The notes beneath the pieces are model-generated. The model searched no databases. It was not told where the DNA came from and was given only the letters and a program-made list of their open reading frames with translations. A DNA stretch of 26,867 nt from an uncultured Leptotrichia sp. (lineage in GTDB: Bacteria; Fusobacteriota; Fusobacteriia; Fusobacteriales; Leptotrichiaceae): NCBI GenBank assembly GCA_937925095.1, contig CALEXX010000038.1:1-26867 (forward strand), in the 5' to 3' direction. Positions within the stretch are counted from its first letter, which is position 1, and each line of letters opens with the position of its first letter. Positions 1 through 7,864 of this stretch are shown piece by piece. The position numbers and the translations under genes are program-made.

Positions 1-33
1 GGGTCGTTGGTTCGAGTCCAACCGGGGACGCCA
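1..33 (+). tRNA. 3' end of a tRNA gene (identity unresolved)
   Basis: The window opens inside a tRNA. A T-arm is visible as GTTGG (6-10), loop TTCGAGT (11-17) and CCAAC (18-22), followed by the acceptor 3' strand CGGGGAC (23-29), discriminator G30 and an encoded CCA (31-33). The missing 5' acceptor strand should read GTCCCCG. Anticodon and D-arm lie outside the window. The G discriminator and the GGGTC variable region would suit Asp, Glu or a similar isoacceptor, but this cannot be decided here. Nine T residues follow (34-42) and may help end transcription. Confidence 0.9.
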
Positions 34-147
34 TTTTTTTTTATATGAATTTTTTATTATACAGTGACAGAATATATGTTTAGTGTAACTGTTCGTATAT
101 GAATACATTTTCTATTCAATTTACCCCTTCATTTTTTCTTGCTTATT

Positions 148-156
148 TGGTATAAT
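148..156 (+). promoter_or_regulatory. Candidate extended -10 promoter for the ECF transporter operon
   Basis: TGGTATAAT is a perfect extended -10 (TGnTATAAT), with only a weak -35 (TTCATT, 128-133) 17 bases upstream. A second, weaker candidate is TTGAAT (213-218) and TATATA (235-240) with a 16-base spacer. The gene-free stretch 43-327 is otherwise AT-rich, and I see no known riboswitch core in it. Confidence 0.45.
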
Positions 157-327
157 TAATTAGTTATTGTGTCTTTTTACAGCATTTTATTTTGAATTAA
201 GAAATGAATTTTTTGAATATTATCTATAAAATTGTATATAAAAATGACATAATAAGGTGGATTTATATGAGAATATTATTAAGTAGTTTTACTTATTGAT
301 ATATAATAATTTTTAGGAGGTTCAGTA

Positions 328-927
328 ATGAAAAGTATTAAAGAAGATTTTTCTTTGATGGCAATTCTACTAATACCAGTGGCAGTTGCTATAAATTTTA
401 CAGGATTTGGTATTGTGAAAGTATTACAGCTCCCAATATTTTTAGATTCAATTGGAACTGTTTTCATAAGTTTAATTGCAGGGCCATGGATTGGTATAAC
501 AACTGCAGTTATAACTAGCTTAATAACAGGAAGTTTTTCACCTGAATATTTTGCATTTATGCCAGTTTCCATAATTATGGCTCTTTGTATGGGTATTCTT
601 GCAAGATTTAAATTTAAGAATATAATTATTAAGACTATTTTGTGTGCATTCTCTCTTGTAGCAATTGCAATATTAGTATCTGCACCTATAATGGTATATG
701 TTTACGGTGGAAATACTGGAAATGCAACTGCTGGAATTACAGCATTTTTCCTTGCAACAGGAAGTAATATATGGAATGCGGTCTTCAGTACAAATCTTAT
801 TACTGAAACAACAGATAAAATTATAACGGCTATAGTGGCTATGGCTATAATAAAAGCTATGTCGGCTAGATATTTAATTAAATTTAAGTATGGAGAGAAC
901 TATATAAAATCTGACAAAAATATTTAA
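328..927 (+). CDS. ECF transporter S component, substrate unknown
   Basis: A 199-residue, very hydrophobic protein with about six membrane segments (roughly residues 10-30, 37-55, 56-72, 76-93, 98-122 and 160-180), which is the size and build of an energy-coupling-factor substrate-binding (S) subunit. The segment LPIFLDSIGT near residue 36, followed by a Gly-Pro-Trp turn, is of the kind found in S components paired with dedicated T and A subunits. It starts at ATG 328 with AGGAGG at 315-320. The T subunit and two ATPases follow in the same operon, so it is probably a dedicated transporter for one vitamin or small metabolite. No biosynthetic neighbour or riboswitch reveals the ligand, and I cannot name it from sequence. 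Confidence 0.82.
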   Translation: MKSIKEDFSLMAILLIPVAVAINFTGFGIVKVLQLPIFLDSIGTVFISLIAGPWIGITTAVITSLITGSFSPEYFAFMPVSIIMALCMGILARFKFKNIIIKTILCAFSLVAIAILVSAPIMVYVYGGNTGNATAGITAFFLATGSNIWNAVFSTNLITETTDKIITAIVAMAIIKAMSARYLIKFKYGENYIKSDKNI

Positions 928-982
928 AGTGGGAATATTTTATATTAAATGGGTATCTTGGAAAAAACAGGAGAATAATCAT

Positions 983-1735
983 ATGACAAAAAATGATATG
1001 AAAAAACTTTATCCAATAACAAAATTATTTATAAGTTTGACTTTGCTTTTGTCTTTATTTATAGTTTCAAATTATATTTATAATTATTGTATGGCTATTA
1101 TTTGTGGAGTAATTGCAGTTTGTTTTGGAGTTAGTTTGAAAACTTATGTAAAAAGACTATTTTTTAGTCTATTTTGGCTTTTACTGGCTATTTTTATTAT
1201 TCAAAGTATATTTTTACCTTCTGGAGAAATTTTATTTAAAATAGGGATTATTTCAGTTTATAAGGAAGGACTTTTTAAAGCGGTAATTTTAACTTCGAGA
1301 ATAACAGCATTTGTATCAATATTGACTTTACTGATATTGATAACACCTGCTAAAGATTTTACTATTGCACTGGAGAAAAAAGGACTTAATCCAAAAGCTG
1401 CATTTATTTTGCTGTTATCATTACAGATGATACCTGAAATGACAAAACAGGCTAATGTAATAATGAATTCACAAAAAGCCAGAGGAGTTGAAACAGAAGG
1501 GAATATTCTGGTAAGGGCGAAGGCATTGATTCCAGTTTTTATACCTTTGGTACTGTCTTCAATAGTCAATACAGAAGAAAAAGCTATCACGCTGGAAGCT
1601 AGAGGATTCTCAATTGGAGAGAAAAGAACAATATTGGATGACATAAAAGAAACTGAAAATGACAAAAAGATAAAAATTCTTCTTGTGATTTTCTTAATTC
1701 TATGTATTATCTGGAGGGTTTATGTGTTATTTTAA
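983..1735 (+). CDS. ecfT: ECF transporter transmembrane T component (CbiQ/EcfT family)
   Basis: This membrane subunit couples the two ATPases to the S protein. It has hydrophobic segments over roughly residues 10-100 and at the extreme C-terminus, and carries the two Ala-Arg-Gly motifs that dock into the ATPases: A166-R167-G168 (context QKARG) and A206-R207-G208 (context LEARG). I chose ATG 983 because AGGAG (969-973) precedes it by 9 bases. The frame is open back to a GTG at 929, but that codon has no ribosome site and would add 18 polar residues. The resulting 250 residues fit the family. The end overlaps the next gene by 14 bases, which implies translational coupling. Confidence 0.88.
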   Translation: MTKNDMKKLYPITKLFISLTLLLSLFIVSNYIYNYCMAIICGVIAVCFGVSLKTYVKRLFFSLFWLLLAIFIIQSIFLPSGEILFKIGIISVYKEGLFKAVILTSRITAFVSILTLLILITPAKDFTIALEKKGLNPKAAFILLLSLQMIPEMTKQANVIMNSQKARGVETEGNILVRAKALIPVFIPLVLSSIVNTEEKAITLEARGFSIGEKRTILDDIKETENDKKIKILLVIFLILCIIWRVYVLF

Positions 1736-2621
1736 ATTGGAGGATGTAAGTTATAAATATCCGCTGGAAGACAGGGAAATATTGAAAAATATAAATCTGG
1801 ATATAAAAAAGGGTGAGTTTTGGGCTGTTATTGGAAAAAATGGTAGTGGAAAAACAACTCTTTGCAATGTATTAAGAAGATTTGTTCCTGATTTTTATAA
1901 AGGGGAACTTAAAGGGAGAATAACTTTAGAAGGCAAGGAATTAAAGGATTATTCTGCAAAGGAAATTGTACAGAAGGTAGGATTTGTTTTCCAGAATCCT
2001 TTTACACAGATAAGTGGTGTAAAGGAAACCGTTTTTGAAGAGATAGCTTTTGGACTTGAAAACCTTGCCCTAGATGCAGAATATATAAGAAAAAGAGTTG
2101 AGGAAACTCTTAAATTACTTCGTATAGAGGAATTAAGGGATAAAAATCCTTATGAACTTTCAGGTGGACAGGGACAGAAGGTTGCACTTGCTTCAATAAT
2201 TGCCATGGATCCGGAAATTATGGTAATTGATGAACCAACTTCACAGCTGGATCCAAAAGGAACAGAAGAAATATTTGAAATAATTGACATACTTAAAAAA
2301 GAAGGAAAAACTATCATACTTGTGGAACATAAACTGGAACTAATAGCTGAGTATGCTGAAAAAGTTATGGTACTTAATGAAGGAGAAATGATTTTGTCTG
2401 GAAACACGGAAGAAGTACTAAAAAATAAGATATTGATGGAAAAGGAAATTGGAATTCCACAATATGCAGCTCTTGCTTATAAATTAATGGAGGAAGGTAA
2501 AGTTCAGTTTGAGGAAATTCCAATAACAAAAGAAAAGGCAGTGGAAGTTTTTGCACACAAAAATTTTTTGGCAGAAGATTCTAAAATAGAAGGAAATGTC
2601 TTTCAAGAGGAGGTAGAATGA
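1722..2621 (+). CDS. ECF transporter ATP-binding subunit 1 (canonical ABC signature)
   Basis: A cytoplasmic ABC ATPase that powers the ECF complex. The Walker A motif GKNGSGKT is at residues 38-45, the Q-loop is in VFQNPF, the signature LSGGQ is at 146-150, Walker B is followed by DEPT, the D-loop is SQLDP and the switch histidine is in VEHK. All catalytic motifs are intact. After the ATPase core there is a C-terminal extension of about 70 residues that looks variable. GGAGG at 1713-1717 serves ATG 1722, inside the end of the T gene. The stop overlaps the start of the next ATPase by 4 bases (ATGA), so the two halves of the motor are made together. Confidence 0.9.
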   Translation: MCYFKLEDVSYKYPLEDREILKNINLDIKKGEFWAVIGKNGSGKTTLCNVLRRFVPDFYKGELKGRITLEGKELKDYSAKEIVQKVGFVFQNPFTQISGVKETVFEEIAFGLENLALDAEYIRKRVEETLKLLRIEELRDKNPYELSGGQGQKVALASIIAMDPEIMVIDEPTSQLDPKGTEEIFEIIDILKKEGKTIILVEHKLELIAEYAEKVMVLNEGEMILSGNTEEVLKNKILMEKEIGIPQYAALAYKLMEEGKVQFEEIPITKEKAVEVFAHKNFLAEDSKIEGNVFQEEVE

Positions 2622-3418
2622 GTTTTGTAAATATAAATAATGTAAGTTTTGCTTATCCTGATGGAACTGTTGCCATTGATAATATTTCCCTTAATATAGA
2701 AAAAGGGGAAAGAGTAGCAATAGTAGGTCAGAACGGTGCAGGGAAAACAACAGCTGTGAAAATGTTAAATGGACTTCTAAAGCCTACTTCAGGAGATATT
2801 GTCATTGACGGATGGAATACAAAAGACTATACTGTTGCTAAAATGAGCAGGAAGGTAGGATACGTGTTTCAAAATCCTATGGATCAGATTTTTCATAATA
2901 ATGTATATGATGAAATAGAATTTGGACCGAAAAAAATAGGATATTCTGAAAATGAAAGAAAAAATTTAATTGAAACTGCTCTGGAATTGACAGAATTAAG
3001 TGCATTTGCAAAGGAAAATCCCTATAATCTTCCCTATTCAGTAAGAAAATTTGTTACTATTGCTTCAATTATAGCTATGGATACAGATGTCATCATTATG
3101 GATGAACCTACTGCAGGCCAGGATATGAAAGGAATGAAAATCTTAAAAAATTTGATAGAGAAACTTTCAGAAAGAGGAAAAACAATAATTACAATTACAC
3201 ATGATATGGAGTTTGTTGTTAATAATTTTGACAGAGTTGTAGTTATGGCGAATAAAAAAATAATAGAAGATGGAGATAAAAGGGAAATTTTCTGGAATGA
3301 AGAAGTACTTAAAAAGAGTAAGATAAAACAGCCGTATATAAGTGAACTGGCTAAAGAACTCTCAATGGGAGGGAATATCCTTTCAATAGAGGAATTTATA
3401 AAAGAATTTAAAAAGTAG
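2618..3418 (+). CDS. ECF transporter ATP-binding subunit 2 (degenerate ABC signature)
   Basis: The second ABC ATPase of the ECF motor, 266 residues. Walker A (GQNGAGKT), the Q-loop (VFQNPM), Walker B with DEPT and the switch histidine (ITHD) are all present. The ABC signature, however, reads LPYSVR at residues 138-143 instead of LSGGQ. In a heterodimer with the preceding protein, one composite site would pair this Walker A with a good signature, and the other would pair the partner's Walker A with this broken one. The motor is therefore probably asymmetric. I believe LP-S-R variants recur in some ECF-like ATPases, so this is more likely a subfamily trait than decay. No terminator is evident after it. 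Confidence 0.88.
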   Translation: MSFVNINNVSFAYPDGTVAIDNISLNIEKGERVAIVGQNGAGKTTAVKMLNGLLKPTSGDIVIDGWNTKDYTVAKMSRKVGYVFQNPMDQIFHNNVYDEIEFGPKKIGYSENERKNLIETALELTELSAFAKENPYNLPYSVRKFVTIASIIAMDTDVIIMDEPTAGQDMKGMKILKNLIEKLSERGKTIITITHDMEFVVNNFDRVVVMANKKIIEDGDKREIFWNEEVLKKSKIKQPYISELAKELSMGGNILSIEEFIKEFKK

Positions 3419-3531
3419 AAATAAATTAATTTAATTAATAGATTAAGGCATATAATTGAAGAAAATATAAAAAAGGGAGAATGCGTCATCCCGGAAATAT
3501 AAAAACGTAAATTAATATATAAGGAAATAAG

Positions 3532-4428
3532 ATGGAAAGAAAATATTTTGAAGGATTTGAAGGACTGAAAGTACCTTATCTGTTTTTTGAATCTGAACGT
3601 GGAGAAAAATTTAAAAATAATATTATAATATTTCATGGAGTAACTGAGCCGATAGACAGATACGAAGAATTTGGGAAATTTCTATCTGCAAATGGATACA
3701 ATGTTTTTGTACCTGAAATTAGAGGTCATGGGGAACTGAAAATTTCAGAAGTATGTGAATTTGGTAAAAAGGGAATAAAAGCAGTTTTTGAAGACATAAA
3801 TCTTTTTTTCAAAAATGAACTTATGCCTAAAGGGATAAAAGCGGAAAATACTACAATATTTGGACATAGTATGGGATCACTTATAGCAATGAAATGGGTT
3901 ATTGAAAATAATTACAAGTATTTTATTTTATCAGGATTTCCCCTTCAGAAAAAGTTGTCGGTTTTCTTGGGAAAAATGTTAACAGGAATGGAAAAACTTT
4001 TATTTTTTAAGAAAAAGTCTTTTATGAATAAGGAATTTAAGAAATATAATGATTATTTTAAACCTAATCAGACAAAATTTGACTGGCTTACAAGGGATGA
4101 AAATGAAGTAAATAAATATGTAGAAAGTGAGTTTTGTGGATATCCCATATCGCCAGGAGTGTTTAATGGGATTTTGGGAATGATGGGATTTATTAACAGA
4201 AAGTATAAAAAAATAAGAAAAGATGCGAATATGCTAGTAATTTACGGGACAGAAGATAAAGCTGTAAATGCAGAATATGTTACTAAAATACTTGAAATTT
4301 TGAAAAAAAAGAAAAGACGTATAAATGTGCTGGAAAATAAAAATGGGAGACATGAGTCATTAAATGAAATCAATAAGTACGAAATTTATGATGAAATACT
4401 GAAATGGTTAAATGAAAGAGAGAAATAG
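3532..4428 (+). CDS. Alpha/beta hydrolase, serine aminopeptidase S33 / monoacylglycerol-lipase-like
   Basis: A 298-residue cytoplasmic hydrolase with no signal peptide. The nucleophile elbow GHSMG spans 111-115 with Ser113 as nucleophile. FHG near residue 34 starts the oxyanion region and EIRGHG at 62-67 is typical of the lysophospholipase/S33 group. The late acid is the Asp of YGTEDKAVN, and the catalytic His is in GRHES near the C-terminus, so the triad looks complete. The substrate is not predictable; esters or lysophospholipids are usual for the family. It sits 113 bases after the ECF genes and 38 bases before gapN, with an AAGGAA ribosome site, and may be co-transcribed with either. Confidence 0.8.
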   Translation: MERKYFEGFEGLKVPYLFFESERGEKFKNNIIIFHGVTEPIDRYEEFGKFLSANGYNVFVPEIRGHGELKISEVCEFGKKGIKAVFEDINLFFKNELMPKGIKAENTTIFGHSMGSLIAMKWVIENNYKYFILSGFPLQKKLSVFLGKMLTGMEKLLFFKKKSFMNKEFKKYNDYFKPNQTKFDWLTRDENEVNKYVESEFCGYPISPGVFNGILGMMGFINRKYKKIRKDANMLVIYGTEDKAVNAEYVTKILEILKKKKRRINVLENKNGRHESLNEINKYEIYDEILKWLNEREK

Positions 4429-4466
4429 AAAATAACGCTATGAAAGATGTAACAGGAGGAAATTAT

Positions 4467-5885
4467 ATGAAATATAAAAATTTAGTAAATGGGGAATGGA
4501 AGGAATCAGATAAGGAGATAAAGATATATTCTCCGATAAATGATGAAGAACTTGGAAGTGTTCCGTCAATGACAAGAGAAGAAGTTGACTATGCTATGGA
4601 AACAGCTAAAATAGCCCTTAGCGGATGGAGAAACCTGGCTGTAGTTGAAAGAGCAAAATACTTGTATAAAGCTGCAGAAATTTTAGAAAGAGATAAGGAA
4701 ATAATAGGAACTGTACTTGCAAAAGAAGTTTCAAAAGGAATAAAGGCTGCAATTAGTGAGGTTGTAAGAACAGCAGATCTTATAAGATATTCAGCTGAAG
4801 AAGGACTTAGATCTGTAGGAGAAATCATAGAAGGTGGAAGTTTTGAAGCGGCAAGTAAAAGAAAAGTGGCAATGGTAAGAAAAGAACCTATGGGACTTGT
4901 ACTTGCAATAGCACCTTTCAACTATCCTGTAAACCTTTCTGCATCAAAAATAGCTCCGGCATTAATAGGAGGAAATGTAGTTTTATTTAAGCCACCTACA
5001 CAGGGAGCTATTAGTGGACTATTGCTTGTGAAGGCTTTCCATGAAGCAGGTATACCTGCAGGGGTTATAAACACAGTAACAGGAAAAGGTTCAGAAATTG
5101 GAGATTATCTGATTGCTCATCCATTAGTTGATTTTATAAACTTTACAGGAAGTACTCCTGTAGGAAAGAGAATAGGAGAACTTGCAGGAATGCGTCCTAT
5201 TCTACTTGAATTGGGAGGAAAAGACGGAGCAATAGTTTCAGATGATGCTGATCTTGAAAAGGCGGCAAAAGATATAGTAAGTGGTGCATTCAGCTATTCA
5301 GGACAGAGATGTACTGCAATAAAGAGAGTTCTTGTAATGGAAAATGTTGCAGATAAGCTGGCAGAACTTATAAAAGCTGAGGTTGAAAAGCTTACTGTAG
5401 GAAATCCATTTGATAATGCAGATATTACTCCGTTAATAGATAACAGGGCAGCAGATTTTATAGAAGGACTTATAGAAGATGCACAGGAGAAAGGTGCAAA
5501 AGCATTGACTCAAATAAAAAGAGAAAAAAATCTTCTGTGGCCTGTACTGTTTGATCATGTGACACTCGATATGAGAATAGCATGGGAAGAGCCTTTTGGT
5601 CCAATTTTACCTTTAATAAGAATAAAATCTCTGGATGAAGCTATTGAAATATGTAATGGCTCTGAATATGGACTACAGACATCAGTATTTACTAAAAATA
5701 TAGTACAGGCTTTTGATATAGCTGGGAAATTAGAAGTTGGAACAGTTCAGATAAATAATAAGACTCAAAGAGGTCCTGATAATTTTCCATTTTTAGGAAT
5801 AAAAGGTTCTGGAGTGGGAGTACAAGGTATAAAATACAGTATTGAGAGTATGACTAAGATTAAATCTATAGTTATTGATTTATAA
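4467..5885 (+). CDS. gapN: NADP-dependent non-phosphorylating glyceraldehyde-3-phosphate dehydrogenase
   Basis: Oxidises glyceraldehyde-3-phosphate directly to 3-phosphoglycerate with NADP, bypassing GAPDH and phosphoglycerate kinase: it yields NADPH but no ATP at that step. This 472-residue aldehyde-dehydrogenase-superfamily protein closely resembles Streptococcus GapN over its whole length. Hallmarks are FNYPVN, the catalytic Glu248 in LELGGKD, the catalytic Cys282 in SGQRCTA, INNKTQRG and EEPFGP. The spacing Glu to Cys (34 residues) equals that of the S. mutans enzyme (250/284). Start ATG 4467 is preceded by AGGAGG (4454-4459). An in-frame ATG at 4440 has no ribosome site. It gives the cell a biosynthetic NADPH supply. 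Confidence 0.93.
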   Translation: MKYKNLVNGEWKESDKEIKIYSPINDEELGSVPSMTREEVDYAMETAKIALSGWRNLAVVERAKYLYKAAEILERDKEIIGTVLAKEVSKGIKAAISEVVRTADLIRYSAEEGLRSVGEIIEGGSFEAASKRKVAMVRKEPMGLVLAIAPFNYPVNLSASKIAPALIGGNVVLFKPPTQGAISGLLLVKAFHEAGIPAGVINTVTGKGSEIGDYLIAHPLVDFINFTGSTPVGKRIGELAGMRPILLELGGKDGAIVSDDADLEKAAKDIVSGAFSYSGQRCTAIKRVLVMENVADKLAELIKAEVEKLTVGNPFDNADITPLIDNRAADFIEGLIEDAQEKGAKALTQIKREKNLLWPVLFDHVTLDMRIAWEEPFGPILPLIRIKSLDEAIEICNGSEYGLQTSVFTKNIVQAFDIAGKLEVGTVQINNKTQRGPDNFPFLGIKGSGVGVQGIKYSIESMTKIKSIVIDL

Positions 5886-5893
5886 TTATATTT

Positions 5894-5922
5894 TTGTTTT
5901 AAATGACAGGAATATTTATTAT
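5894..5922 (+). promoter_or_regulatory. Candidate promoter for the cysteine-desulfurase to dnaE operon
   Basis: TTGTTT (5894-5899) and TATTAT (5917-5922) are separated by 17 bases. Transcription would start near 5929 and give a leader of about 70 bases that contains the terminator at 5948-5987. Confidence 0.4.
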
Positions 5923-5947
5923 AAGAGTAATTTAGTATTTATAACAG

Positions 5948-5987
5948 GTTGTCTCAATGAGATAATCTCATTTGAGGCAACTTTTTT
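5948..5987 (+). terminator. Intrinsic terminator in the leader of the cysteine-desulfurase gene (possible attenuator)
   Basis: GTTGTCTCAATGAGA (5948-5962) pairs with TCTCATTTGAGGCAAC (5966-5981) around a TAA loop, with one G-U pair and one bulged A. Six T residues follow (5982-5987). The ribosome site AAAGGAG of the next gene begins only a base or two later (5988-5994), leaving no room for a promoter between terminator and start codon. It may end gapN transcription, attenuate the downstream operon, or both. Confidence 0.8.
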
Positions 5988-6001
5988 AAAGGAGAAGAAT
6001 A

Positions 6002-7144
6002 TTGAAATTAGTTTATTTGGACAATGCCGCTTCAACAAAAATATCTGCCAGAGTTGTGGAAAAAATGATGGAATCCTATAGTGAAAATTATGGTAATCCT
6101 TCTTCAACTCACAAACTTGGACAAAAAGCCAGGGCAGCAGTTGAAAAGACTAGAAATGTGATTGCAGGATATCTTGGAGCAGAAGGCAAAGAAATTATAT
6201 TTACATCAGGAGGAGCTGAAGGAAATAATCTTGTAATAAGAGGAGCATTAAATGCCTATGATTATAAGGGAAAGCATATCATAACCTCAAAAATAGAACA
6301 TTCAAGTGTTTTGAAAACATGTCAGCAGCTTGAGAGGGAAGGATATGAAGTGACATATATTGATGTCGATGAAAATGGGGTTGTTAATCTTGAACAGCTG
6401 AAAAATTCAATAAGAAAAGATACAGTAATTGTGTCGATAATGTATGCAAATAACGAAACAGGAGTGAAACAGCCAATAAAAGAAATTGGCGAAATGCTTA
6501 AAAATACAGGAATAATGTTTCATACGGATGCAGTTCAGTCAATGTGCAAGGAAGTGATATTTCCAAAAGATCTGAATATAAATGCGTTAACTGTAGCGTC
6601 ACATAAATTTTATGGACCTAAGGGAGTCGGATTTGTTTATCTTGATAAAAATTTTCTGATTGAAAAGGAAATATGGGGAGGTTCTCAGGAAAGAAATCGG
6701 CGAGCAGGAACAGAAAATGTTCAGGGAATTTTAGGAATGGGAACTGCAATAGAAGAAGCATATGAAAATATTCATGAAATAGAAGCAAGGGAAGAAAAAA
6801 TACAGGAGTATCTGGAAAAACGTATTAAAAATGAAATAGAGAATATAAAAATCAATGGAGAAAAATCTCCCAGATTAAAAACTATTACAAATTTATATAT
6901 AAAAGGCTGTGATATACAGACACTTCTTATTGCTCTTGATTTAAGAGGAATATGTGTGAGCGGAGGTTCAGCATGTATGTCAGGAGCTCATGAAGATTCA
7001 CATGTTTTAAAGGAAATGGGACTGAACAGTGAGGAGTTGGAAAGTTCTTTTAGAATAAGTATCGGAAAGGATACGACAATTGAAGAAATTGACTATTTTG
7101 TAGAAAATCTAAAGGAAATTGTAAAAATAGAAAGAGGTAAATAA
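6002..7144 (+). CDS. Cysteine desulfurase (class V aminotransferase, NifS/IscS family)
   Basis: A PLP enzyme that removes sulfur from cysteine and passes it as a persulfide to Fe-S cluster assembly or tRNA thiolation. This 380-residue protein starts in typical fashion with YLDNAAST, has HTDAVQ for PLP binding, the Schiff-base lysine K202 in ASHKFYGPKG and the active-site cysteine C325 in SGGSACMSG. The start is TTG 6002, since an AAAGGAG ribosome site lies just ahead (5988-5994) and the conserved fold begins at residue 2. No iscU, thiI or mnmA gene is adjacent, so its sulfur acceptor cannot be read from context. It heads an operon with the next four genes and lies behind a terminator hairpin. 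Confidence 0.92.
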   Translation: MKLVYLDNAASTKISARVVEKMMESYSENYGNPSSTHKLGQKARAAVEKTRNVIAGYLGAEGKEIIFTSGGAEGNNLVIRGALNAYDYKGKHIITSKIEHSSVLKTCQQLEREGYEVTYIDVDENGVVNLEQLKNSIRKDTVIVSIMYANNETGVKQPIKEIGEMLKNTGIMFHTDAVQSMCKEVIFPKDLNINALTVASHKFYGPKGVGFVYLDKNFLIEKEIWGGSQERNRRAGTENVQGILGMGTAIEEAYENIHEIEAREEKIQEYLEKRIKNEIENIKINGEKSPRLKTITNLYIKGCDIQTLLIALDLRGICVSGGSACMSGAHEDSHVLKEMGLNSEELESSFRISIGKDTTIEEIDYFVENLKEIVKIERGK

Positions 7145-7240
7145 TCTGAGATATAAAAAATATTTAATTGAGGTGTATCTGACAAAACAAGGCAGTAAAA
7201 TTTATCTACAGAAATTTTAATTGGAAATAGGGGAAGATAG

Positions 7241-7849
7241 ATGCATAATGAAAAAAGGAAATATAAATTTCTATGTGTAAGTGATATTGAAATCTTAAGA
7301 AATATGGAAGAAAAATTTCTTAAGGAAAAGTTTGGAGATATTGATTTTATCATGTCTGCTGGAGATGTTTCAAACTATTATCTTGATTATCTGGTTTCTA
7401 CACTGGATAAGGATCTTATATGTGTAAATGGTAATCATGTCTATAATAAGGATTATCCAATAGACTTTGCAAAGATTATAGATGGAAAATGTATAAAGTA
7501 TAAGGGATTGAGAATACTTGGGTTTGATGGATGTAAAGTTTATTCATTTAAGGAACATCAGTATACAGAAAATCAGATGAAAATAAAAATATTAAAGAAC
7601 ATATTTTTTCTTCTGAGGGGAGTGGACATAGTTTTAAGTCACGCACCCGTTGAAGGAATTCATGATGTAAATGACGGAGTTCATAATGGATTTAAGGTGT
7701 TTCATAAAGTTATAAAATATTTTAAGCCTAAACTTTGGATACATGGTCATATACATTTGTCAAATTTCATGAATTATCAGGATACGAAAGTGGAAGAAAC
7801 CGTTGTGTCTAACACTTTTGGATATAGAGTATTTACAATTGAAAAATAA
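7241..7849 (+). CDS. Calcineurin-like metallophosphoesterase, D-x-E variant
   Basis: A 202-residue cytoplasmic protein with the metallophosphoesterase motif series: SDIE (D15, E17), GD (G41-D42), GNH (64-66), a histidine in LSHAP and GHIH near the end. The first motif is usually D-x-H. Here the histidine is Glu17, and the GNHD motif lacks the Asp (GNHV). I recall SD-x-E as a feature of a clostridial-type subfamily, so this may be a real subclass with altered metal ligands. The substrate (phosphodiester, nucleotide or protein phosphate) is unknown. It lies 96 bases after the cysteine desulfurase, in which I found no convincing promoter, and 15 bases before the ParB-like gene. Confidence 0.8.
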   Translation: MHNEKRKYKFLCVSDIEILRNMEEKFLKEKFGDIDFIMSAGDVSNYYLDYLVSTLDKDLICVNGNHVYNKDYPIDFAKIIDGKCIKYKGLRILGFDGCKVYSFKEHQYTENQMKIKILKNIFFLLRGVDIVLSHAPVEGIHDVNDGVHNGFKVFHKVIKYFKPKLWIHGHIHLSNFMNYQDTKVEETVVSNTFGYRVFTIEK

Positions 7850-7864
7850 ATAATTGGAGGAAAA

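Noticed and set aside
3034..3636. 200-residue open frame on the minus strand over the end of EcfA2 and the hydrolase start
   Set aside because: Low-complexity Phe/Ser/Ile translation that mirrors AT-rich coding sequence on the other strand; it covers two well-supported plus-strand genes.
5875..6081. Small plus-strand open frame spanning the gapN end, terminator and cysteine-desulfurase start
   Set aside because: It runs through the terminator hairpin and is out of frame with the conserved desulfurase start.
7168..7201. Possible promoter before the metallophosphoesterase
   Set aside because: TTGAGG and TAAAAT are 22 bases apart, and the alternative CTGACA is only about 12 from it, so neither spacing is acceptable.
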